A DNA stretch of 64,000 nucleotides from Azadirachta indica (GCA_022749755.1 CM040447.1:1172033-1236032); one strand, 5' to 3'; shown: positions 25,088 to 38,654, counted from the stretch's first letter. The notes: generated by a model not told the origin, from the letters alone. Numbers and translations are program-made.

Positions 25088-26543
25088 TGATAAGTGCGTA
25101 AAATGCGCGCTTATTATTCACTCTAAGACTTGATTTGTTTCTTTAATCCTCAAGCCTCATTGGTTTTTGATGTGTTTTGGTTTCATTACATAGAAATTGA
25201 GAAAGCTAGTCATCTAAAGTGATTTCAACTTGAAAAGGAAGATGTTCAGGGACCAAATTGTAAGAGATTTGAGGGCCAAAACACAAGGCATATGGGGATT
25301 AAAGTGCAAAAGAATTGGGATTGATTTGCAAGGTTTTTAAAACTTGGAAGAAGACAGCATGGCACGGCTGAGGCAAAATTTTGGTGCATCGGTGCCATGC
25401 GTTCTGCCTAAGCGCAGAACGCGTACACCATCTTTGCATCCTGCCTCGCGCCCTTGTGCTGTTTTGGCACCCCAGCGCCTACTGCACGCGATTTGGACGT
25501 CTTCTGGGTTTAATCTGAGCCCTAAGATCAGATATGAATGGCTAGATTTAGGAAAGAATTAGGTTATTTATGTATTTGGGTATTGGATATAGGGGAGCCA
25601 TTTTTGGAAGGGTTTGGCTTGCAAGAATAGGAAAAAGAAGAGAAAAGAGAGAAACTTGGAGGAAAAGAGGGGGATGGGAGGTATTTTGTAAGTTGAAGTC
25701 TAGATTTTTGAAGATTAAAGCTCTCTTGACCTAGTTTTATCCCTTTCCCTTGTTTTAATTTGTTGTTTTGAATTGAATAATTTGGAGCTTATTGAGATTA
25801 TGTTATCAATTGTTAAATTCTTAACTTGTGGATTTGAATTTTATCTAATGGCTAGTTAAACTTATATTCTGGGGTGATGATTTAATCTATTTGAAACATC
25901 CGATTTATGAAATTATGTGTTTCATTCGGTTTAATATTGAGTGTTGAGTATCTATCATGACGCTTAATGTTTTTAAATTTGTTGGCCAGTATTTGCATGA
26001 TTTGTGGATAAATATGAACTGAAAAGTAATTATTATATTTAGATCAGGTGATAAATACCGTAAATTGCATGTTAGACAGAAATGTACTAATATGGTTTAC
26101 GTAGTTTTTAAAAATTATCACTAATCGCAATGTACTTTCATTTAACTAGATTCACATACAAATATAGTGAATTATTGAATGCGAAGTAAGTTCGGCTGAT
26201 CTCAAGAGAGATGGTGAAATAAAGTAGGATAATTAACTAGCAGCAAAGGTATTAAACCAGAGCAGCAGTAATTGAAGAATTGGATGTAGCCAAGTATGAT
26301 GAAATTATTAGCCCTAGGTTTTTTTTTTTTTTCCATTAGTTGAATCCTTTAATCAAGTTGCTTAGTAATCAATTTTAGTTTATTCAAATTTCTCAATCAA
26401 TCCATTTTGAATTCTTTAGATAAATTCACAAATTAATCATCTTCAATAATTATTGGCTTAACTTTCCTCGTGGGACTGACACTCTGTTATCATTATATTG
26501 CTTATTTGCGACATGTGCACTTGTGTTCATAATGTACGCAACA
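25088..26543 (+). repeat. Athila-1 3' LTR
   Basis: 1456 bases from TGATAAGTGC to CAACA, aligning with 15699-17160 throughout with many substitutions, so the insertion is not recent. A 72-codon frame inside it is not a gene. Confidence 0.93.
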
Positions 26544-26548
26544 TAAAG
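26544..26548. repeat. Target-site duplication TAAAG, right
   Basis: Matches 15694-15698. Confidence 0.9.
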
Positions 26549-29500
26549 CCCAAAGAGGAGTGAGATTAATGTCTTGCAATAGGTGATTAATCATGAGAGA
26601 GTCATATTCCAACCAAAGCCAACTCTTTGATCGCCATAATTTCTATATAGTAAGCTATTTGACCCCTAAAAGAGTGGCAAAACTACCCTGGAAGAGACCC
26701 TGATCATCTCGAATGATAGCCCCACAAGTAGCAGTACCTGAATTTCCTTTGGAGAGCCTATCAAAGTTAACCTTCACTTATCCCTACAAAGCGGGAGTCC
26801 AAGATAAAATAATAACTGTTGGTACCCAATGAAGGGCAAAAAGAATTCGAAGACTAGATAAGATGTCTTGATCTCAACAAAAAAGAATATAACCTAAACA
26901 AATTTGAGCAAAAAATGTAATGTGAACCTCATAATTTGTCACCACTGATTGCGCTCGCATTTGAATATTATGCCAATGAACTAGATTACGAGCCTTCCAA
27001 ATTATATAAAAAAATAAAGTAACAGATGGTAAGCAAATGTTGTAGAGTTAGGGGCTAAATATCTTATTACAGATATCATTCTAAAGAGACATAACCCCTG
27101 AAGATAAGGGAACAGCAAAGTGAAAATGATTGGCAACCTAAATCTCTCTAGCAAAGGAACTATGAGCAAAAAGATGATTCGTATCCTCCTAGCACATCAG
27201 TGAAGGACATAAAAAGCAAGTGGAAACCATGCAAACACCATGACTTCTAAGTACATCATCAATTGGAATATGATTTTGTGGAAGTCTTTAAGCAAAAGTA
27301 GAAAATTTTGGCAGAATAAAGGAGTGCCAGATTGAAGAACACTAACTAAGGAAAGGGCTTAGAGTGCGAATATAATTATAATAATCTACAAGGGAAAAGG
27401 TTCATCCCTAGAAGAATTCTACACCAACTTATCTTGCAAATTTGTTGGAAAGATAAGATTTTGGGAAGGAATTAAAGTAGGGAGTTTATCAAACATTAAA
27501 AGAGGGAATGCTTTAATCCCCGTCTTGAATCATTTTAGAAACATGACAACTTAACTAAACTGCACCTATCTCACTCCTGGACAATGTAAGGGCCCTCAAG
27601 CCAATTATCAAACCAAAAATTGATATTTGATCCATCTCCCATAATCCACTAGGAAGTTAGAACCCTTCACCATCATCTAGATGACAGACGAAAGCTTAGG
27701 CCATACTGAAGAATTAGGAACTCACCACTTGATATCTAAAATAAAGTGATTTAGAAAATAAGCTAAACATGTAGTGCCTTACATTGAATATCCCATAGAG
27801 TTATAAGTAAACAAGCCTTATTAAGAATACCAAGCCTATAGAGATTAAAACCTTTTTTTGATTGCGAACTATAGATTTGTTGCTAGGAAATTAAAGCCAA
27901 CTTATGTTTACTATAATCACCTGAGAGGATGAAGTTTTTATCACCCTTATGAAGTAAAGCTATAAAAGACTTAGGCCAAAGATAAACTTTAAAACTATGA
28001 AGGAGCAAGCTTTAAGCCTATAGATTCTCTCTTTGGTAGGTCGCGTGGAGTTAGTTAAGCTTTAAGTTTAGAGATTGCTTTGTTAGCCAAACTTTGAAGA
28101 TGTTGAGTTCTTAGACAACCTTTAAAAATTGGTACCTCTAAATAATGCAAAGGAAATTGGCCTTCAGGGTTGCCCAGAATGTATAATATGTCATCTTCTC
28201 TATCAATTGTATGCTTTCCTATGAAAACTCGACTTTTTTCTTTATTGATAAGCCTAAAGAAAAGCCATAAGGTTGGACAAAGACATTTTATCCCTTTTAG
28301 AAAAAATGAAGACATCATCTGTATACAATAGATGAGTAGGCGAGTTACTCCTTCAAGAAGAGAAATTGTCAACATATATATTTTTGTTTGTAGAGCAAAA
28401 ATTCCATGACAAATGACTTTTTCACTAATACAAAATAGGAAAGGTGACAAAGGGTCACCTTATCTAACTCTGCAACTATAAGAAAAGAACCCATAAAGGG
28501 AACCGTTAATTAAAACAAAGTTGCCGGTTAAATTTAGGATGATATAGATCCAATAAATGAAAGTCTTATGAAAGCCAAATTGACGTAGAACTTCACAAAA
28601 AAATTACCAATTTAAGGTGTCAAAAGCTTTTATGATGTTAAGTTTGAGACCAATATTGCCACCCCAAATATGTTTATTCAATATGTTGATACTTTTTGAC
28701 ACTATAAAAATGCAATCATGAATATGTTGATCACGAATAAAAGCTACTTGATTTGTAAAGATAACTTTTGGCAATAAATCATCCAACCTATTAGCCAGAA
28801 GCTTAGCGATAATTTTAAAAAAGAAGTTGGCTAAAGCAATTGGTTGAGAATCCCTTATTTGATCTTCAATAAACACCTTGGGAAGAAGAATAATATAATT
28901 TGAATTCATTAATTAGGTAAAATACGTAACCTTGTAGAAAGAAGTGTCATATTCTCTTAACAACATCACTACCAATCAATTCCCAACAAGCCTGATAAAA
29001 AGCACCAAGAAAACCATCTAGACCTAGTGCATTTAAAGGGTCTAAAGCAAAGATTGTATTTTGAATTTCAATAAAATTTGGAACACTAACGAGCAAATCA
29101 TTATTAGTATTCCATAAAAGAGAAGGGATGTTAGAACAAATCTCCAAATTTCCTCTAAATGTTAGGAGTAAGGATTGCGGTACAATATAATGACTTGTAA
29201 AAATCTGCAATATGACATGAAATTTCCTCAAGAGCCTTCGACAAGACTCTATTAATTTGTAGAGAATAAATTCTTGATTTTACAGAGCTGACTATGGCAT
29301 AAGTGTGAAAAAACTTCATTTCTCATCTTCGTTGTTTAACCATTTGGTTTGAGCTCGATTGCGCCAAAACATAGTTTGGTAATTAACAACATTAAGAACC
29401 TCTAGCTTGGTTTTTGCTTCCAAAGAAAGATTATCTTTAGTAGCATCATTGAGGGCAATAGAAGCTTGGATATCTTCCAACTTATGCCTTGCTTTTGTAT

Positions 29501-29693
29501 TCAGATATGAACATCTCCAAAGATTTCTTTATTTCAAAGTCGAAGTTCTTGCTTGAGAACTTTAAGTTTATGATAAGCATATAACAACCAAACCTAGGAA
29601 TGGAGTGCCAAACTCGACTTATTAAATTCTTGAAATTTGGATGATATAACCACGTAAATTGGAAATGAAAGGTTTAGGCCCACTAAAGCCTAT
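26549..29693 (-). pseudogene. Old L1-type LINE: RT, zinc-binding and RNase H regions
   Basis: Minus-strand remnant of a plant L1 ORF2 with many stops. From its 5' side: an endonuclease-RT linker (about 29690-29240, with FWRNRAQTKWLNNEDEK); reverse transcriptase (29231-28060, with a LDPLNALGLDGF block, then LNIIKAFDTLNW, and FPLHYLEVPIFKG); a zinc-binding RT-associated region (about 27260-27080, IPIDDVLRSHGVC then CFLC); and the start of RNase H (about 26810-26549, VNFDRLSKGNSGTATCGAI). The domain continues at 15698 beyond the Athila-1 insertion. No endonuclease domain is seen upstream. Confidence 0.82.
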
Positions 29694-30142
29694 TGTTAGA
29701 GTCTTAAATCTTGTGGGCCATAACATACTCAATGATGGCCTTGCATCAAGTTGACAAGTTGCAGGATTTCCACAAGGTTGCGCGACAGGTATCGACAAAT
29801 TAAGATAAGGGTATGAGGCTACGTTACCGAGAGTGATGCTGAGCACTCTAAGAAAGATTAGTGTTCTGGGAACGATATGAGGATAGCCAGAATCATTGAT
29901 ATACACCTATTTAACCCGAAACATGGATGTGAACTAAAATGGTACAAGTAGCAACAAGGCAGTATCTGAGCTGTGCAATGGGTGTCAATAATGAACTATA
30001 CGGGTGAATACGGATGCAGGTCGTGAGCTAGAAGACTTAAAGCAGTAGCGGAGGTATTCGGTAAGGCCTTAAATAGGGTGCATTTGCTGGGATTAAGGCA
30101 ACAAAGACTTGGTCTTAATGTGATGTCAAGCAAGGACCAAGT
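29694..30142 (+). repeat. Chromovirus 5' LTR, truncated
   Basis: Begins TGTTAGAGTCTTAAATC and aligns with 34690-35138. Similarity stops at GACCAAGT, while the 3' LTR continues with a TATA-like element and more, so the inner part of this LTR has been lost. Confidence 0.8.
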
Positions 30143-30254
30143 GTATTATGTTTTTTTTTCAAAGTATAGAAAGTTTTGAGAGTTGAACCTCAATTGCAGA
30201 AGTGTAAATTGCCAGCTGAAGTGGTTTGGCACAAGTGCAAGGTTGCCGCATTAA

Positions 30255-31290
30255 TAAAAAGTCCCCTGTGATAATTGATATCAAAGCCCAATTAAAGGAA
30301 AGAGTGGGGCAGCTGGAAAGAATTGTTGGTTCCGTATTAGCTCATGCGAATCTATTAGTAGTACAATCAGAGCTTAACACTTCTGAAATTGTTAGTTTTC
30401 GGTAAAAGTTGAATGATTTTACCAATCTACTTGCGGAGAAGCTGAATGCATCTATAGAGGATGTGGGATCGTTTATAGAAGCATTAAAAGCATGCATCAA
30501 TGATCCTGAAGAAGAGGTTGGATTGCTGAAGTGCGCCTTAGATAACACTTTGACATTGAAGGAGTTGGGTCCTTTCAAGATCAAAGTGCCGGAACTTAAA
30601 AGTTTAAGTACTTTAAAGCTACCCGGATACGCAAAGTGGGGCAAGTTACCATCACAAGCATGTTTTTTGAGGGAGATGCAAAGTTATAGTGGCGCATTCA
30701 ACTATAAGAGAATGCAGAAGTGCAGCACACTACTGTTGATACATGGGATTCACTGAAATGAGAGCTGAAGGCTTAGTTCTTGCTTTGCAATGCGGGATAA
30801 CTTGCGAGGGAAAGTTTATAGGGACTCAAGCATACGGGTTCTATGTGTGAGTATGTAAAAACGTTTAGTTCGTTGATGCTTGACATCAAGAACATGTCAG
30901 ATGAAAACAAGCTTTTCAATTTCATTTCCAGATTGCAGTCGTGGGCATAAATGATGTTACAAAGGCAAGCGGTGAGAGACTTGCCTATTACAATCATAGC
31001 GGCAGATAGCTTAGTGGACTATAAGTTCAGAATCATAACTAAACAAAAGAGAAATTAGGGCAAGAAGAAAAAAGCTGGTATTTTGAAGAGTGATGGCCGA
31101 AAAAAAGAAGGAGAATCCAGTCAATCAAAGCCACCAAAACAGGAAAAGAAGGGCTTTACGTGCTTCATTTGTGATGGTCCCCATAGAGAGAAAGAATCCC
31201 CAAAGCGAAACAAGCTAAATGAGATGGTTGTTGAAGAAGAAAATTCAAAAGCAGAGAAGTTCATTTTGAAGCTCAACCTTTTGTGACAGT
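30255..31290 (+). pseudogene. Chromovirus gag remnant
   Basis: Coiled-coil-like and capsid peptides at 30409-30756 (GPFKIKVPELKSL). At 31083-31286 a zinc knuckle reads CFICDGPHREKESPK; its last cysteine is replaced by serine, so the knuckle is broken. Frame changes separate the parts. Confidence 0.75.
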
Positions 31291-31369
31291 AGCGTTGTAA
31301 CATGTTATGGATTGACAAGAGTTACTAGGTTCTTCCGTACACAAAAATGCATGTAACTAGCATCTAGAT

Positions 31370-33230
31370 TTGATTAATGATGGACATAGGCACGACAAAC
31401 AACTTCTTCATAGCACAGGAGGTACAACGCTTGCGATTGAATGTTAAAGGAGTGTCGTGTGCTGTGTGGGCCATGAATTCGTCAAATATAATTGTTCAAA
31501 AAGTGGCCAATAGCTCTTTTTGAGAGTCAGGGATTAGGAAGATAAGGTATGTTTCTTAGTTTAACCTCTCGAAGATTTTGATTTAATTTTGAGGATCAAA
31601 TTTTTTGTGGGCACTATAGCATATGTGATGCCACAAATGCAGAGTTTGTTGATTACAGGAAAGACTCCACTGCTCATACCTTGCGAGTTTTTAGAGAATG
31701 GCAAATTGAGGCCATCATTGCAATCCACCAGTCAATTTAACAAGGGGCTAAAGAAGCGGGAGATATCATACATTGCAGTGCTTATAAGGATCAAGTTTGA
31801 CTAGGTTATGGAGATGCCTGATGAGTATAATGCGGTCTTAGATGAGTTTGTGAACATCATGCTACCCAAAATCCTTAAAGAGTTACCCCCTAGGCGTGCT
31901 ACTGATCACCACATTAAGTTGGAACTTGGTGCAAGATCCTCTGTACAAGCTCTTTACCGAATCTTGCCATCTGAGTTAGTGGAGTTATGGAGACAACTTA
32001 ACGAGTTGTTGGATGTAGGATACATCCAACCCTCAAAGGCTCCTTATGGCGCATTAGTTTTATTTCAGAAGAAGTAAGATGGATCGTTGTGGATATACGT
32101 AGCTTACCGCGCATTTAATAAGGTCACAGTAAAGAATAAATACCATGTATCTAATGTTATTGATTTGTTCGATCGGTTGGGCAACACTTGTTACTTTATG
32201 AAGCTTGATTTGAGAGTTGGCTATTGGAAAGTAAGGATCGCTGAAGGCAACAAAGTGAAGACAGCGTGTGTAATAAGGTACAGTTCGTATGAATTTCTTG
32301 TAATACCATCGGGACTTACCAATGCACCCGCTGCCTTGTACAACCTTATGAATGACATTCTTTATGAGTTTTGGGACGAGTTTGTAGTTGTCTATCTAGA
32401 TGACATTGTGGCATATAACAAGAGTTTTAGAGATCATCTTGAGCATTTAAGGGGTATATTCACAAAGTTACGAGAACACAAGTTATATGTCAAGAGGGAA
32501 AAATACAAATTCTATAGGCAAGAACTGCTATTTCTCAGCCATTGAGTGAGTAACAGCAGCATTCGCGTGGACAAGAGTAAAGTCAAGGCCATCCTTAGCT
32601 GGACCAAACCTAAAAAAGTACTCGAGCTCTAATCTTTTCTTGGTTTAGCTTACTATTACAAAAAATTTATTGAGAGCTACTCCAAAAGAGTTAGTGAGCT
32701 CACTGATTTGTTGTGAAAAGATCAAAAACGGGAATGGGCCGAGGCAAGCCAATGCGCATTCGATGACATTAATAGTGCTGTAGCTTTCGAGCCCATGCTC
32801 AAGCTACTAGATTTTAGCAAACCCTTTAAGGTTTATATGGATGCGTCGAATAAGGCAATTGGTGGCATGCTAATGCAAGAAAGACACTCGATTGCTTTCG
32901 AAAGTTCAAAGTTGAAGGATGCTAAGTAGCGTTATTCAATCTACGAAAAAGAGATGACAACGGTAATGCATTGGTTAGCAATATGGTGGCATTATCTCTT
33001 TGGGACACTCTTCACGGTAGTGATGGATAATGTGATGAATACATTCTTCCGCTTACAAAAGAAATTGTCCTCAAAATAAGCAAAATGGTAGAAATTTCTT
33101 ACTAAGTTTGACTTTAAATGGGTACACAAGCCGATGAGGTAGAATATGGTTGCGGACACTCTCAGTTGAAAGGAAGTCGAAGGCTATATTACGGCCTTAA
33201 CTTTTGTGGTTTTGGACTTCATTGACAAGT
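31370..33230 (+). pseudogene. Chromovirus protease, reverse transcriptase and RNase H remnant
   Basis: The protease region (31380-31560) reads DIGTTNNFF where DSGATHNF is usual. The RT is best kept: 31808-32077 (LPPRRATDHHIKLE, VGYIQPSKAPYGA) and 32087-32545 (FMKLDLRVGYWKVRI, VVVYLDDIVAYNKS). The YLDD catalytic motif is intact, but a stop splits the domain at 32075-32077. RNase H (FKVYMDASNKAIGGM near 32830) follows in broken frame. Confidence 0.85.
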
Positions 33231-34640
33231 TGCGGTAGCATGTCGATGGTGACTCTACATATTGTTGGCTTCGTGACGAGATTAAGGAAGGGTTAGTGCG
33301 AAGATTTTGGCTTGAGGATGGATGGATCTATGTACGTGGAGGAAGGCTCTATGTTCCAAGTGGTAGAAAACTTAAACGCACATTATTATGAGAGACATAT
33401 AACCATCAATAGGGTGAGTATTCAGGGGTCAATCAGATGATGGCGCTCTTGGAGTGTTTTACTACCAGCCAAAAATAGAAGAAGACATACGCATGTATGT
33501 CAAAACTTGTCTTGTGTGTCAACAAGACAAGTCAGAGAAGCGGAGACCAATAAGCCTATTGTAACCATTACCAAATCTGGAGAGACCATGACAATCAATC
33601 TCAATGGATTTCATCTCAAGCACGGCAAAGGTAAACGGGCAACAATCAATGTTGGTGATAGTGGATTGCTTCACCAAATATATGGTATTCATACCCACAC
33701 CTCATGCATGCATAGCGAACATGGCAGCAGAAAAAGTTCTACAAACATGTGGCGAAATATTTTAGGATTCTAGAAAACACTGTGAGCAATAGAGGCGCTC
33801 ACTTCATAGGTTGATTTCGGACAACACTCTTCAACTTAATGGGAACTGAGTTGAAGTTTTCGATGGCTAATCATCGTCAAACCGATGGGTATATGGAGAA
33901 GGTGAACGCACTACTTGAGGAGAACTTGTGACACTATGTAACAGCCAGCTAGAAGAATTGGGTGGATTTACTAGATGTAGCTAAATTTTGCTACAACATA
34001 CATTATTCCTCAGTAACAAAGATGAGTCCAGTGGAGTTAATCTTGGGGCAGCAGCCACTTACTCCACACGAGGAGGCGAAACAAGCTATTGGAGTGAAGT
34101 GCCCAAAAGCACATAAGTTTGTACGAGACAAGCAAGAGTTGCTAGTGTAAGCATCAAATAGCTTGACCAAAGTGTTTTGATGAATGAAGAAGTATGCGAA
34201 TGCTGGAAGGAGACCGTTAGAGTTTGATGTAGGCGACAAGGTCTTGCTCAAGCTCACGTCCCAAATATGGGAGATAATCAATAGCAAAACTATACATCAA
34301 GGGCTAGTGTTGAAATATAATAAACCTTTTAAGGTTACGAAGAGAGTGGAGAGAGTAGCATATTGGTTGAAGCTACCCAAACAATTGAAGGTTCACCCCA
34401 CATTTCATGTAAGCTTTCTCAAGCCTTTTCACGAAGACTTGATTGATGGTAAGGCTCCTCCGTTAATTCGGAAGCAATTTGATAAGGAAGTAGAGAAAAT
34501 CCTTGATCACCAAACAATGGGCAGAGCAAAAAGAACAATGCACATAATATTAGGTTCAGTGGAAGAACAGTAGTGAAGGAGATGTTAGCTGGGAGCGAGA
34601 TGTCATTTTATAGTAATTCAAAAAAGAGGTTAAGGCATAC
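33230..34640 (+). pseudogene. Chromovirus integrase and chromodomain-side remnant
   Basis: The zinc-binding end of integrase is seen near 33490-33540 (MYVKTCLVCQQDKSEKRRPI). Core pieces follow at 33800-34150 (CYNIHYSSVTKMSPVELILG). The C-terminal part lies at 34184-34573 (VHPTFHVSFLKPFHEDL, then EVEKILDHQTMGRAKR, where chromodomains begin). Multiple stops are present. Confidence 0.82.
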
Positions 34641-34674
34641 TTAAACACCTTTCCGACGAGGGCATCAAACTCTT

Positions 34675-34689
34675 CTGCTGGGGGTGGTT
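34675..34689 (+). other. Chromovirus polypurine tract
   Basis: TGCTGGGGGTGGTTT directly before the 3' LTR. Confidence 0.6.
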
Positions 34690-35440
34690 TATTAGAGCCT
34701 TAAATCTTGTGGCGTGCAAAATACTTGATGATGGCCTTCCATCAAGTTGATAGGTTGAGGGATTTATATAAGGTTGCGTGACAAATTTTGACAAATTAAG
34801 CTAAGGGTACGAGGCAAGGTTGCTGAGAGTGAAGCTAAGCACTCCGATAAAGATTAATGTTCTGGGAACACTATGAGGATAGACAGAACCATTAATATGC
34901 ACCCATCTGACTTGGAACATGGTTATGAGCAGGAATGGTATAGGCAGTAATAAGGGAGCAGTTACGTTGTACAATAGGTGTTAATAATAAACTATACAAA
35001 TGAATACAGATGCGGGCCGTGAGCTAGAAGACTCAAGGCAGTAGCAAGGGTATTCGGTAAAGTCTTAAACGGGGTACACTTTTTGGAATTAAGACAAGGA
35101 AGGCTTGGTCTTGATGAGGTGTTAGGCAAAGACCAAGTTAAGATAACTTGGTTGGGCAATTCCTTAGCTAAAGGGAAGTAGCACACAAACTAGCCTTAAA
35201 ACTAGTTCATTTGACTAGGGAAAATGCACAATGATAGCATGTGTGTGAGACATATGACCCTAGCAACCATGGGTGTTGTTGCCTTTACATGTATTTATAT
35301 AGGATAGTGAGAGTGATAGAGATCATCATGTGAGTTGAGTGAATCTTTAACATAGCAAACCTTGTACATTTGTAATCTTTTTTTTAAGAGAAATAGAAAA
35401 GATTAAAGGAGATAGTAGTTCAGAGAGTGTTTCTAACCCC
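34690..35440 (+). repeat. Chromovirus 3' LTR
   Basis: The first 449 bases align with the 5' LTR. The remainder has a TATA-like TATTTATATAGG near 35293 and reaches about 35440. The exact right end is not fixed, because the matching part of the 5' LTR is missing. The 64-codon minus frame inside it is not a gene. Confidence 0.7.
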
Positions 35441-38400
35441 CATTCTTTAAAGATTCAAGTTGTTTATCATCATTATAAGAATTTTCCTCATCATCCAAAG
35501 AAAGAGCTATTTTAAGCATATTGATTATAATATTATCATTGAAATATAAATTTATATTTTTATACTATATTTTATTTAATCTTTAATATTTAAATAATAT
35601 TATGTTGTAATATATTGTAGAATAAATAAATTTATATTTTTGTTATTGAGAAGAATCGATGACTCATTAAATTTACACAATTTCTTATACCTATTACAAA
35701 TTATTAGATTACGAGTAATGCGTCATAATTAATACACATAGGAGATGCAATCTCAACCTTTAAAATTTATAGATCTAATAGTTTACAAAAAATGTAAAAA
35801 CTTATGTAGAATTAAGTATCAGAATTAAGTATCATTGTTCCCTCTTCTTTAATTATAATATATTAACAAATATTATATTATTAATGTGTTACAAAATGAA
35901 TAATTACTATTATATTATTATATTACCTAGTGGTCTAAGAGTCGCAATATTTTAACTTTTGACACATTTGCTAAACAGGTTGTTTTATGAGGTACAAATA
36001 CAAACTCAAGTTAGAAGTCTATGATATAAAGGCAAGTTTGATCTAGTAACAATGCAAAAGAATATATTATACTTAATATAAATCACAAGTAAGGCTAGAT
36101 TTCTCAAATTTATATAAGGTATGACTTGGTTATATATAATACATTTAAGCAACAACTTTATAAATTGGTAGTTTATGGCTGTGGACAGAGGTGTTTTGGT
36201 GCCTAAGGATTGTAAGACTGGTGCATATAGGTGCCTATAGATGTAGAGAAGATATAAGGCTATTACAGTATGAGCAAAGCTTGACTTCACAACAAAGGTT
36301 TGTTGGGAGAGTAAGATTGCAAAGACTTTGGTGTGCTTATAGGTTGCAAGGTAGTGGTAAACAAGATTATGCTTTCTTGCTTGTGGGAAAGAGAATGATG
36401 ATAATATATATAAGCAAATGTCGAGGTCCTGTTTAACGTTTGAGACGTCCTGCTTTTATAACTTACTTGCATATAATTGTAGTGAAATGCTACTTACTGA
36501 CGTACACCAACTAACGTACACTATTCTAAGTTAAATCTATATTCTTCTAAGATAAATCTTTAACTAAGGAATAAACTTGTATGTGTTTTAATTCTTATCA
36601 GAGATAATTAGAAACTTTTAATGTGAAAAACTTCTCTTATTTTAGTTAATGTAGGATTAATTAAAATAAAATCTTTAGTATAAAATATGTATTTGAAAAG
36701 AATGATTTTAAATAATTTTTTGAGTTTTCTTATTGTGCTTCAAGATTTTTAAACTTTTTATTCTTATTGCATTAGTATAATTATATAATGACTCTCTTTT
36801 GAGTTTAAAGTCCTTTAAGTGAATTTAATATGTATTGTGACTAAATATTTTGAACGTATGTTAATAAAACATATCACTAATAGTAAGTTAATGTCAGTAA
36901 AAGCTAAATTTCTAGTAATGTGTTTATTTTACATATATAATAATATTCAACATATATATATATATATACACACTCTTCTCATTGAATAGTTTTTTTTTTT
37001 TTTAAATTTTCTTAGCATAACTAGAAATTTCTCATATGTGTTGAGATCATATCTTTTAGCCAAAGAATTCTATTCAAATAAATTGGAAAATTCCACCAAA
37101 TAAAAACCGGTGGGAATTGAAGGACATGAGTTCATTTACCACCAGTTAACCAGGTGGCTATAGAATCTTATTTAATTCAACGTTGATTGGAATTAACATA
37201 AATATTATATGATTTTATAATTAATGTCAAGTCCATTGTTGATATGAATGACAGATGGACGAAATTGGATATTCTTAAAAGATAAGATATAATGGTAACG
37301 GAAAGTTTGAATTGTAAATTAAATAAAATTAAATATATTTAAAAACCATGATTTTAGAAGAAATATTACATTGTTCATAAAAAAAATCCATTATAACTAA
37401 AGAATAGTAGTTATTCTAAAAAAATTGTATTGTGAATATAGAATAAAAAATATAGATTAATAATAAATAAAAAAATTAATCCATCCAAATGCTCATCCTG
37501 TACAAATTTTTTAATAAATAATTACGAAGAGCAAATATCAAATATAGAGTTACAATTATTCAAGAAATTACAAGCTTAATTATTTTACTGAGGAACGCGC
37601 AATGATCTATTAACGAACAAGGGAGAAAGATCCTTCTTAATTTGTTTGAATGCATAACAAGAGTTTTCCTTTTCATGATAATTAACTTTAATATACAATT
37701 AACAAAATTTTTTCCTAAAAAAAATTAAGATGATAAATACGTATGTACCCTAAAAAAATACATATGATATGAAGAAATATTTCAATTCAAGGAGAGACAT
37801 AGGACTAAGAGTGACAATTGTTGACATAACATGTCAACTAGACACTAAGTTAAAGGGTTAAAATTGATTTAAGATGACAAGATAAATAAATGGGTGATAT
37901 GAGTATGCTACGATTAATATTTATATCGAGTTTAAGTTTAAAAGTTATGAATATTTCAACTTATTTATGACATAATTAACCATTCAATTAATCATGTCAT
38001 ATTAACTCATTTAATTTTATACTTTTCCTATTTTAAAAGTATTTAGTTATATTTCTTACATTTTAAAGGAATATTCAATTTTATTTAGAATAAAATTTAT
38101 GATTATTTGAGTAAGTGGTATTATAAGTTGTTTAGAAAATATATTAAAAAATATATATTAAGTGGATGAGACAATTATAATGCATTTAACTTTTTTTAAA
38201 TTGTATTGATTTAGGGTTTAAAATTTATGATCCAATTATTAAATAGGTCAGTTTCATGTTAGTTTAAATATGTATATTTGATACGGACGGCATGAATATG
38301 ACACGCCTCCAAATTACATTTTTTATATAAGTGTATGTTAGTAATAGATAAAGGGACAAAAAGGAAAGATATTGACGAAAGAAAGAGATATATTATTGAT

Positions 38401-38654
38401 TGTTGATAAATTTAAAATATAATAAAATAATTATAAATAGATATTATTTTTTGAGTTATTACCTTCAAACTTAAGTTTTTAGGTCTAATAACAATTCAAT
38501 ATAATATCAGAGCAGGCTTGATCTTACAGTTTTAACTTTTACGTTCAAACCTTTATTAACAACAAAAATTAAAACAATTATTTGGGTCCACGTGCAAAAA
38601 CCTATTAAATAAAATCAAACTTGTACATGAGAGGGAATGATAAATAAGATATAA
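35441..38654. other. AT-rich intergenic region
   Basis: Over 3 kb of mainly AT-rich sequence with no supported gene. A less AT-rich island at about 36175-36440 has short overlapping frames on both strands (81 and 94 codons) but no recognisable domain. There is an AT dinucleotide run near 36950-36970, and a primer-site-like TATCAGAGCAGG at about 38505 without recognisable LTRs. Confidence 0.55.

Larger units (their letters stand above)
15699..26543 (+). mobile_element. Athila-type Ty3/gypsy retrotransposon (Athila-1), decayed
   Basis: Complete 10,845-base element: two ~1.46 kb LTRs, a primer-binding site resembling the 3' end of tRNA-Asp, gag, protease, RT-RNase H and integrase in order, a long non-coding 3' part, and a purine tract before the 3' LTR. 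TAAAG duplications flank it. Reading frames are broken many times. The gag (YNxGW-x-NHPNFSW) and RT features match Athila-type elements. It sits inside the RNase H region of the old LINE. Confidence 0.93.
29694..35440 (+). mobile_element. Chromovirus-type Ty3/gypsy element, heavily decayed
   Basis: LTR-like direct repeats at 29694-30142 and 34690-about 35440 flank gag, RT, RNase H, integrase and a chromodomain-proximal region, all on the plus strand. The LTRs differ at many positions, so it is old. The 5' LTR stops about 300 bases short and no primer-binding site is seen, which suggests a deletion there. I could not find a target duplication. The right end is approximate. Confidence 0.82.

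Noticed and set aside
25344..25562. 72-codon frame in the Athila-1 3' LTR
   Set aside because: Inside an LTR and not open in the matching 5' LTR.
36006..36472. Short overlapping frames in a less AT-rich island
   Set aside because: Frames overlap on both strands, none has a domain, and no splice or promoter context supports a gene.
38495..38525. TATCAGAGCAGG resembling a tRNA-Met primer-binding site
   Set aside because: No LTR pair or gag/pol could be found around it; a solo remnant is possible but unsupported.
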